DNA of 64,000 bases from Aurantiacibacter zhengii (GTDB taxonomy: Bacteria; Pseudomonadota; Alphaproteobacteria; Sphingomonadales; Sphingomonadaceae). The notes beneath the pieces are model-generated. The model saw only the letters and a program-made list of their open reading frames with translations. It was not told where the DNA came from and did no database searches. The DNA is taken from the NCBI RefSeq assembly GCF_003584125.1, contig NZ_QXFL01000003.1, positions 372,001-436,000 of the forward strand, given 5' to 3'. Of this stretch, positions 34,282 through 40,806 are shown piece by piece. Within the stretch, counting starts at the first letter, position 1. Every line of letters begins with the position of its first letter. Both the position numbers and the translations under genes were made by a program.

Positions 34282-36653
34282 TGGGCTGGTTCACGAAGGA
34301 ATGGGCGGGCCGCAGCCGCCTTGCCATTGTCGCGGGCGTTGCATTCGGGGTCGTGCTGCTGGCGGCCGGATTGCTCATGGCGCCGTTCGCCTGGCAACTG
34401 GCGGCTCTGGGTGGTTCGATCTATTACATCCTGCTGGCGCTAGTCCTGCTGGCCGGCGGCATTCTTTATGCCACTGGCAGAAGGGCGGGGCCCTTGCTGC
34501 TTCTCGCGGCAGTGGTGCTGACGGTGCCGTGGGCGCTTTGGGAAGCGGGGTGGAATTTCTGGCCGCTGTTCGCCCGCCTGTTCGCATTGCTGGCCCTGCT
34601 GGCGGCTGGCGGCCTTGTCGCTTTCGGGTTCGCGGGGCGCGGAATCGCGATGGTCACCTTTGCCCTCGGACTGGTCGGTGCGCTGGCTTTTGCGGTGGGA
34701 ATGTTCTCGCCAAAAGGCGTCATCGAAGGCGATAACGGCATGCAACTGGTCGCCAATGCCGATGGGCCGAACGACTGGCGCAGCTACGGCCAGGATACTT
34801 CCGGGTCGCGCTTTTCGGGCGCCAGCGACATTACCCCGCTCAACGTTGCAGACCTGGACGTTGCGTGGACCTATCGCACCGGGGACAACGGTATCGACGA
34901 GCTGCTTTCGGAAGATCAGAACACCCCGTTGCAGGTAGGCGGGGTGCTGTACGGCTGCACGCGCAACAACCGGGTCTTCGCGCTGGATGCGGAAACCGGC
35001 GAGGAAATCTGGAATTTCGATCCGGCGGTCACGCCGCCGCCGCTCTGGAGGCGCTGCCGCAGTCTGGGTTATCATGAAACCGCGCAAGTCAGTGAAACTG
35101 GCGAAGACGCGCAATGCGCTCGCCGCATCCTGCTTGCCACCATCGACAACCGCCTGATCGCGCTCGATGCCCGGACAGGCGAAGTCTGTACGAGTTTCGG
35201 CGAGGCGGGCGAGGTTGATCTGGCTCACCAGATGGGGCCGCTGAAAGCGGGCTACCTTATCCCTTCGTCCGGACCGTTCATTGCCGGGGATGTGGCCCTG
35301 ATCGGTGCCTGGGTGTTCGACAACCAGGAAGTGGACCAGCCGTCGGGCGTCGTGCGCGCATACGATGTGGAGACCGGGGCGCTGGCATGGGCCTGGGATA
35401 TGGGCGCGCCCGACCGGATCGGAGCGCCTGACGAGGGGGAGATCTACACGCTGGGCACGCCCAACATGTGGTCTGTGCCAAGCTACGATCCCGAACTCGG
35501 GTTGGTCTACCTGCCGATGGGCAACCAGACTCCGGATTTCTGGGGCGCCAATCGCACTTCTTACGCGGAAAAATATTCCGCGGCCGTCGTGGCGCTCGAC
35601 GTGTCCGACGGCCGTCCGCAGTGGGAGTTCCGGACAGTGCTGCATGACGTGTGGGACTACGATGTCCCCGCGCAGCCGGTGCTGGTGGACCTTCCCGTGC
35701 CGGGCGGCGAGGTCGTGCCCGCGCTGGTGCAGGTGACCAAGGTGGGCGATATCTATGTGCTCGATCGCCGGACGGGAGAACCCATCACGCAGGTCGATTA
35801 CCTGCCCGCTCCGCAAGGCGCGGTGGAGGGAGAAACTCTGTCACCGGTGCAGCCGCGCTCTGTCGGCATGCCGACGATCGGCAACGATGACCTGGCAGAG
35901 CGCGACATGTGGGGCGTGACGCCGCTCGACCAGCTCGCCTGCCGACTGGATTTCCGCCGGTCCCGTTACGAGGGTCTCTTCACGCCTGTAACTGACGAGC
36001 AATGGACGTTGCAGTTTCCCGGTTATTATGGCGGCATGAACTGGGGCAGTGCCTCAGTAAACACGGCCAACAACTATCTTATCGTCAACGACATCCGCCT
36101 GGGCATCAAGCTGCGCCTCGTGCCGCGTGACGAGGTGGACGAGGTCGTGCCCCGGCAGGGGGACCACGATGGCATCGGCCCGCAGATCGGAACGCCTTAT
36201 GCCATCGACCGGCACTCATTCCTCTCCCCGCTGCAGATTCCGTGTCAGGAACCGCCCTTCGGCACCCTGACCGCCATCGACCTGGAGAGCCGGGAAATTG
36301 CCTGGCAACGCCCCATGGGCACCGTCAGGGATACCGGCCCGTTCGGCATCCCGACCGGGCTCGACATTCCTATCGGCATGCCGACCATCGGCGGCAGCGT
36401 GACGACGGCATCGGGCCTGGTTTTCTTTGCCGGCACGCAGGACAATTACCTGCGCGCGCTGGACGTCACGAACGGTGAAGAATTGTGGAAGGCGCGCCTG
36501 CCGGTCGGCTCGCAGGCCACCCCGATGACCTACAGGACGCAAGGCGGCCGGCAATTCGTGGTGATCTCCGCAGGCGGCGCTCGCCGGTCGGAGAACAAGG
36601 GCGACTACCTGATTGCCTATGCCCTGCCGGAAGGGGACAGCGGGGGCGAATAG
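34281..36653 (+). CDS. Membrane-bound PQQ-dependent dehydrogenase (glucose/quinate/shikimate type)
   Basis: A 790-residue quinoprotein with about five N-terminal transmembrane segments in residues 10-145 and a large periplasmic eight-bladed propeller, the architecture of glucose dehydrogenase (796 aa) and quinate dehydrogenase. Typical segments are NDWRSYGQDTSGSRFSGASDITP, FALDAETGEEIWNFDP, LHDVWDYDVPAQPVLVD and MPTIGGSVTTASGLVFFAGTQDNYLRALD. It would oxidise a hydroxyl group of the substrate in the periplasm and pass electrons to ubiquinone. PQQ synthesis genes are not in the window. Placement directly after a CoA ligase is unusual and suggests that oxidation of an alcohol (perhaps to a ketone or acid) precedes or accompanies uptake. 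Confidence 0.92.
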   Translation: MGWFTKEWAGRSRLAIVAGVAFGVVLLAAGLLMAPFAWQLAALGGSIYYILLALVLLAGGILYATGRRAGPLLLLAAVVLTVPWALWEAGWNFWPLFARLFALLALLAAGGLVAFGFAGRGIAMVTFALGLVGALAFAVGMFSPKGVIEGDNGMQLVANADGPNDWRSYGQDTSGSRFSGASDITPLNVADLDVAWTYRTGDNGIDELLSEDQNTPLQVGGVLYGCTRNNRVFALDAETGEEIWNFDPAVTPPPLWRRCRSLGYHETAQVSETGEDAQCARRILLATIDNRLIALDARTGEVCTSFGEAGEVDLAHQMGPLKAGYLIPSSGPFIAGDVALIGAWVFDNQEVDQPSGVVRAYDVETGALAWAWDMGAPDRIGAPDEGEIYTLGTPNMWSVPSYDPELGLVYLPMGNQTPDFWGANRTSYAEKYSAAVVALDVSDGRPQWEFRTVLHDVWDYDVPAQPVLVDLPVPGGEVVPALVQVTKVGDIYVLDRRTGEPITQVDYLPAPQGAVEGETLSPVQPRSVGMPTIGNDDLAERDMWGVTPLDQLACRLDFRRSRYEGLFTPVTDEQWTLQFPGYYGGMNWGSASVNTANNYLIVNDIRLGIKLRLVPRDEVDEVVPRQGDHDGIGPQIGTPYAIDRHSFLSPLQIPCQEPPFGTLTAIDLESREIAWQRPMGTVRDTGPFGIPTGLDIPIGMPTIGGSVTTASGLVFFAGTQDNYLRALDVTNGEELWKARLPVGSQATPMTYRTQGGRQFVVISAGGARRSENKGDYLIAYALPEGDSGGE

Positions 36654-36958
36654 GCGGTGGGCACCAGCAGGCGATTTTCCATGGTCGCGATCATCGGCCG
36701 GATAATGTCGAGGCATGCGACCCATTCCGGCGCGCGGGCAAGTTCCTGCCGCCGCCGCTGTCGCTCCTCGAACGAATCGTACCCCCACAGGTGGACGAGA
36801 GAGTGCAACTGGCCGACCTCAACCGTGAAGCCGCCGACCAGATTGCCGAGGATCCTGCGCTGCACGGGCAGACCGATCCGTTCGTACGGCTCGAGGTAGT
36901 CCGCAAGGGTGAACTTAGTCGACAGGGTGTAGGTGCGTTCTTCGAGGATCATCTGCAT
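36617..36958 (-). CDS. NIPSNAP family protein
   Basis: A 113-residue dimeric alpha/beta-barrel-like protein with the NIPSNAP pattern: ILEERTYTLSTKFTLADYLEPYER, VGQLHSLVHLWGYDSFEERQRRR and LDIIRPMIATMENRLLVPT. Its 3' end overlaps the PQQ-dehydrogenase 3' end by 37 bases (convergent), and its start faces the operator O3 at 36986, so it is probably repressed together with the 37021 operon. NIPSNAP proteins often accompany catabolic clusters, but no reaction is established. Confidence 0.85.
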   Translation of the reverse strand: MQMILEERTYTLSTKFTLADYLEPYERIGLPVQRRILGNLVGGFTVEVGQLHSLVHLWGYDSFEERQRRRQELARAPEWVACLDIIRPMIATMENRLLVPTAYSPPLSPSGRA

Positions 36959-36985
36959 CTCCGGAATTGACGTTCGTCCGTTTTT

Positions 36986-37005
36986 ATACGAACATACGTT
37001 TATAT
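36986..37005. promoter_or_regulatory. Catabolic-regulon operator O3
   Basis: ATACGAACATACGTTTATAT, symmetric at 14 of 20 positions, sharing ATAC-AACATACGTT with O2. It lies 15 bases before the start of the 37021 gene and 28 bases upstream of the divergent NIPSNAP gene. The operon it precedes ends with the TetR gene, so the repressor would control itself here. Confidence 0.8.
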
Positions 37006-37020
37006 AAAGAGGAGTTTCAG

Positions 37021-37884
37021 ATGACCAAGCAGGTAAGCGACGATGATCTTGCGCCCTATGTCCTGGAGACGGTCGAGGGCCGCGGCAGGATCGTCGTTGG
37101 CAACTCGCTCACATCCTTTGACCACGGCGATTGGCAGAACGATGTCCTGCTGGGCGCATCGTTTGCCGGAGAGCCGACGGGTGCCATCCCGCTGCGGCGC
37201 GGGGCGCGCGGCTGGATCGCGCACGAAGGCGGGCCGGGAAAGGACGCGGCCGGCAGTTCCGGCCTTCCGCTTTCGGACCGGTTCGGCGTGCCCGCTGCTG
37301 CTATCGCCACCATGGAAGCGCGCCTGTCGGACGGCGATTCGCTGCTGACCGGCACGGTTGCCCGCGCCAACGACGCGGCGCTGGCAATCGGGGTAACTCC
37401 CGGAATGACCGGGAAGGACGCGGCGCGGGTCATGCTGGAAAAAGGTCCCGACCAGGAACCGTGCGACCTGGGTGACCTCGTCAACGAAGACACCACCATC
37501 GTCCACACGGGCGACAACGGCGGCCGGATCTTTGCGTGCTGGTCGTTCTCGCGGGTGGAGAACACCACTCCTGATGACGTGTTCTGTGTTGCATCGCACG
37601 GCGCGCGGCTGATGGCGCTTTACGCGCTGCGGATCAAACCCAAGGGGCTGATCTGCAACGATGCAGGGTTCGGGCTCGACAACCTAGGAATCGAGGGCCT
37701 GCCGATGCTCGATGACGACGGCATAGCCGCGGCCACTGTCTCGACCGACAGCGCGCGTATCGGCGACCCCATGAGCACGTACCAGGACGGCGTGATTTCG
37801 GCAGTGAACGAGACGGCCAAGGGTCTTGGTGTCAGTGTCGGCATGGCAGCGAGCGACGCGGCCATGACGATGCTCGAAGCCTGA
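37021..37884 (+). CDS. Protein of unknown function in the catabolic operon (287 aa)
   Basis: The ATG at 37021 has GAGGAG seven bases upstream. The 287-residue product has no signal peptide or membrane segment. Recognisable blocks are GRIVVGNSLTSFDHGDW near the N-terminus, LVNEDTTIVHTGDNGGRIFACWS in the middle, VASHGARLMALYALRIKPKGLICNDAGFG, and STDSARIGDPMSTYQDGVISAVNETAKGLG at the C-terminus; the conserved-looking His, Asn, Asp and Glu residues in these blocks suggest an enzyme. I cannot assign a family. It is the first gene of the operon 37021-40679 (unknown, cupin, FAD enzyme, TetR) and lies just behind operator O3. Confidence 0.8.
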   Translation: MTKQVSDDDLAPYVLETVEGRGRIVVGNSLTSFDHGDWQNDVLLGASFAGEPTGAIPLRRGARGWIAHEGGPGKDAAGSSGLPLSDRFGVPAAAIATMEARLSDGDSLLTGTVARANDAALAIGVTPGMTGKDAARVMLEKGPDQEPCDLGDLVNEDTTIVHTGDNGGRIFACWSFSRVENTTPDDVFCVASHGARLMALYALRIKPKGLICNDAGFGLDNLGIEGLPMLDDDGIAAATVSTDSARIGDPMSTYQDGVISAVNETAKGLGVSVGMAASDAAMTMLEA

Positions 37885-37902
37885 AACGAGGAGAGCACAG
37901 AT

Positions 37903-38289
37903 ATGGGACAGGATTACGGAGACGGCCTCGGGCCGCTGGATTCCCGCTACATCGATGTCGATTCGCTCGACTGGAAACCCACCCCGACCGAGGGGATCGA
38001 CATGAAGGTCCTGATGTCGATGCCCGACACGGGCCTGCTGACCGCGCTTTTTCGCTGGCAGCCAGGTACCGTGCTGCCGCTTCACGAGCATGTCGAGGTC
38101 GAGCAGACCTATGTGCTCCAGGGCAGTATCGTCGATGACGAAGGAGAGGTTAAGGAAGGCGATTTCGTCTGGCGCCCCAAGGGCAACCGCCACCTCGCCC
38201 GCTCTCCGAACGGGGCCCTGGTGATCAGTTTCTTCCTCAAGCCGAACCGCTTCATCGGCGGGGATTTCGACGGCCAGGAACTCAAATGA
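37903..38289 (+). CDS. Cupin-domain protein (ChrR-like)
   Basis: A 128-residue single cupin barrel. The metal-binding motif is LPLHEHVEVEQTYVLQG (His 61, His 63, Glu 67) with a second His in PKGNRHLA (about residue 101). It resembles the cupin part of ChrR-like anti-sigma factors and small isomerase/dioxygenase-like cupins, but there is no zinc-finger anti-sigma domain. It is 18 bases after the 37021 gene and overlaps the following flavoprotein gene (ATGA). A role as isomerase or metal-dependent oxygenase-like enzyme in the pathway is possible but unproven. Confidence 0.88.
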   Translation: MGQDYGDGLGPLDSRYIDVDSLDWKPTPTEGIDMKVLMSMPDTGLLTALFRWQPGTVLPLHEHVEVEQTYVLQGSIVDDEGEVKEGDFVWRPKGNRHLARSPNGALVISFFLKPNRFIGGDFDGQELK

Positions 38290-39986
38290 GCGAGAGCCCG
38301 GTGGCGGGGATGTACGACGTAGTTGTTGCGGGATCGGGAGCCGGCGGGCTGGCCGCAGCCGTAACCGCTGCCCGCGCCGGTCTCGATGTTCTGGTCCTGG
38401 AAAAGGCAGACGTGGTGGGCGGAACCACCGCGCGTTCGGGCGGTGTCCTGTGGCTGCCGGGGAACCACCTGACGAAGGGCGACGATCCCGACACGGACCG
38501 CGCCCAGGCGCGCGAATACATTCGCGAATTGGCCGGGAACGGCTTTGACGCGGACCGGGTCGATGCCTTTCTGAACAATGCAGCCGACATGGCCCGTTTT
38601 TTCGAGGATGAGACCGAGGTTGCCTTCGCCCCGCAGCCGCAATTTCCCGACTATCATCCCGAAGTCGCCGGAGCATCCGAGGGTGGCCGGTCCGTGGTGG
38701 CCGCACCTTATGACGGCCGCGAACTGGGCGGTGAGCTCAAGCGGCTGCGTCCGCCGCTGCGCGAGATCACCTTTGTCGGCATGATGTTCAACGCCAGCCA
38801 GGAAGTGCAGCATTTCTTCCGCGCCACGCGATCCCTGAAAAGTGCGATCTATGTGGCAAAACGCCTGATGATCCACGGCTGGGAGCTTGCCCGCCATGGC
38901 CGAGCGATGCGTCTTACCAACGGCAATGCCCTGGCCGCGCGCCTGTTTGCAAGCGCCCTGCGCAACGGTGTCGAGGTGCGAACCGGCTGCGGGATATCCA
39001 CTTTGATGATCCGCGAGGGCGAGGTTCGCGGCGTGGTGACCGAGGACGGCGAAACGATCGAGGCCCGGCGCGGCGTCGTGCTGGCGACCGGGGGCTTCCC
39101 CCGCGATCTTGCACGCCAGATGAAGCTGTTCCCGCACGTCCACGGATCCCACCGCCATTCATCGCCCGCTCCGGAAACCAACACCGGCGGCGGCCTTTGC
39201 GCGGCAGAAGAAGCCGGCGCCAGCGTCGAGACGCGCGTGGTCCAGCCGGCTGCCTGGATCCCCGTATCGCTGGTGCCCGACAAGAACGGACCTCCGGGCG
39301 TGTTTCCCCATCTCGTCGACCGGTACAAGCCCGGCCTTATCGCGGTGACGCCCGATGGCAGGCGGTTCGTCAACGAGGCGGATTCGTACCACGTGTTCGG
39401 CCAGGCCATGCTGCGCGAGTGCGAGAAGGATGGTGAAGTCTATGCATGGCTGCTTGCCGATAGCAGGGCCCTCAATCGCTATGGCCTTGGCATGGCCAAA
39501 CCATTCCCGGTCCCGCACGGCCACCATCTTCGCTCCGGCTACCTGAAGAAAGCCGCCGGGCTGGAGGGACTGTCCCGCGAAATCGGCTGCGATCCGGACG
39601 TGCTGACCAACACGATCTACGAATACAATCTGGGCGCAAGGAACGGCGAGGATCGCCAGTTCGGGAAAGGCAGTACGCCGTACAACCGTTATCTGGGCGA
39701 TTCCGGCCATTCCCCCAATCCGTGCGTCGCGCCGTTCGCGGATGCGCCGTTCTATGCAGTCAGGCTCGTCATGGGCGATCTTGGCACCTTTGCCGGCCTT
39801 CGCGCCGATGCGCACGCGCGCGTGCTGGGTGCCGACGGATCGCCGATCAGGGGCCTTTATGCAGCAGGCAACGATCTGGCGAGCGTGATGGGCGGGGCAT
39901 ACCCGGCAGGTGGCATCACGCTTGGCCCTGCCATGACCTTTGGCTATATTGCGGCGCATCACATGGCTGCGGAAGATAGTTCATAG
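38286..39986 (+). CDS. FAD-dependent oxidoreductase, 3-ketosteroid delta1-dehydrogenase-like
   Basis: A 566-residue flavoprotein of the FAD_binding_2 / fumarate reductase-like family. The dinucleotide motif VVAGSGAGGLAAAVTAARAG is at about residues 14-33, followed by LEKADVVGGTTARSGGVLWLPGN, which is the segment shared by 3-ketosteroid dehydrogenases and ketosteroid-like flavoproteins. The C-terminus has RGLYAAGNDLASVMGGAYPAGGITLGPAMTFGY, the second FAD-binding region. Such enzymes remove hydrogens next to a ketone, or reduce the corresponding enone. Translation is coupled to the cupin (ATGA overlap). The actual substrate is not known. Confidence 0.9.
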   Translation: MSESPVAGMYDVVVAGSGAGGLAAAVTAARAGLDVLVLEKADVVGGTTARSGGVLWLPGNHLTKGDDPDTDRAQAREYIRELAGNGFDADRVDAFLNNAADMARFFEDETEVAFAPQPQFPDYHPEVAGASEGGRSVVAAPYDGRELGGELKRLRPPLREITFVGMMFNASQEVQHFFRATRSLKSAIYVAKRLMIHGWELARHGRAMRLTNGNALAARLFASALRNGVEVRTGCGISTLMIREGEVRGVVTEDGETIEARRGVVLATGGFPRDLARQMKLFPHVHGSHRHSSPAPETNTGGGLCAAEEAGASVETRVVQPAAWIPVSLVPDKNGPPGVFPHLVDRYKPGLIAVTPDGRRFVNEADSYHVFGQAMLRECEKDGEVYAWLLADSRALNRYGLGMAKPFPVPHGHHLRSGYLKKAAGLEGLSREIGCDPDVLTNTIYEYNLGARNGEDRQFGKGSTPYNRYLGDSGHSPNPCVAPFADAPFYAVRLVMGDLGTFAGLRADAHARVLGADGSPIRGLYAAGNDLASVMGGAYPAGGITLGPAMTFGYIAAHHMAAEDSS

Positions 39987-40037
39987 TTCGCTCGCCTTTA
40001 ATGCAAGCAACCTGACGGGCAAGGACGGGACGAGGTT

Positions 40038-40679
40038 ATGACGGTAGCCAGGAAAAAGAAGACCCAGATATTCAAGAGCGCGGAAGGGTCGACCCGCGAG
40101 CGGGGGCGCGAGACGCGGCGCCTGTTGCGCGATGCCGCGGTCGAGCTGTTTGCGAAGCACGGTTTCCAGAATGTCAGCCTGCGCATGCTGGCGCAGCATG
40201 TCGGCATCCAGCCGGGGTCGATCTACAACCATATCTCCAACAAGCAGGATTTCCTCTACCTGCTGCTGCGCGCGGTGATGGAAGACCTGCAACATGCGGT
40301 CTACGGCTCGCTCGACAGCGATGCCTCGGCGGTCGAACAGTTCCGCGCGTTCGTGCGCACGCACGTGGTGTTCCATGCGTCGAACACCGAAGCTGTGTTC
40401 ATCGGCAACATGGAACTGCGCAACCTGGAAGAGGAACAGCTGGCGGAGATAATCGACATGCGACGCGCCTATGAACTGAAGTTCCAGGCGCTGATCGCGG
40501 CTGCCGCGAAAGAGGCCGGGGCCGACATCGCGAGTCCCAGCTTCGTGGCGCGGGCAATCCTCACCATGCTCAATGGCGTGGCCGGCTGGTTTTCCACCAA
40601 AGGCCAGCTTTCTGCAGAGCAGGTGGCCGAACAATACGTTGATCTGACGGATAAAATGGTCGGCATTTCCGCCCGCTAA
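40038..40679 (+). CDS. TetR-family transcriptional regulator (candidate repressor of the catabolic regulon)
   Basis: A 213-residue regulator with an N-terminal TetR helix-turn-helix (TRRLLRDAAVELFAKHGFQNVSLRMLAQHVGIQPGSIYNHISNKQDFLYLLL, limits about residues 30-80, described here by its family pattern) and a C-terminal ligand-binding domain of TetR_C type (FHASNTEAVFIGNMELRNLEEE). The N-terminal ~25 residues are basic. It is the only regulator inside the island and is the last gene of the operon that starts at O3, so it would regulate itself. The 20-bp near-palindromes O1-O4 have the size expected for a TetR dimer pair. The inducing ligand is probably a pathway CoA thioester or the substrate. 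Confidence 0.92.
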   Translation: MTVARKKKTQIFKSAEGSTRERGRETRRLLRDAAVELFAKHGFQNVSLRMLAQHVGIQPGSIYNHISNKQDFLYLLLRAVMEDLQHAVYGSLDSDASAVEQFRAFVRTHVVFHASNTEAVFIGNMELRNLEEEQLAEIIDMRRAYELKFQALIAAAAKEAGADIASPSFVARAILTMLNGVAGWFSTKGQLSAEQVAEQYVDLTDKMVGISAR

Positions 40680-40698
40680 CGCCCCTCGCACAATTTTT

Positions 40699-40707
40699 AT
40701 ACGAACG
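40699..40707 (+). promoter_or_regulatory. Operator half-site near the TetR/TonB receptor gap
   Basis: ATACGAACG repeats the left half of the regulon operator, with no matching right half. It lies 20 bases after the TetR stop and 47 bases upstream of the weaker full site O4. It may be an auxiliary site or chance. Confidence 0.35.
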
Positions 40708-40745
40708 CTTGGAAGCCTATTGAACATCTGTTGTCTTACGCGTAT

Positions 40746-40765
40746 AGACTAACGACCGTTCATAT
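40746..40765. promoter_or_regulatory. Catabolic-regulon operator O4 (degenerate)
   Basis: AGACTAACGACCGTTCATAT matches the O1-O3 consensus at about 16 of 20 positions but the centre reads ACGACCGT instead of ACRTACGT. It lies 42 bases before the ATG of the TonB receptor, where repression of the uptake operon would be expected. Confidence 0.6.
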
Positions 40766-40806
40766 ATAAACGGGTATTGGGATGGAGCCTTAAGGGGAAG
40801 TTTGCC

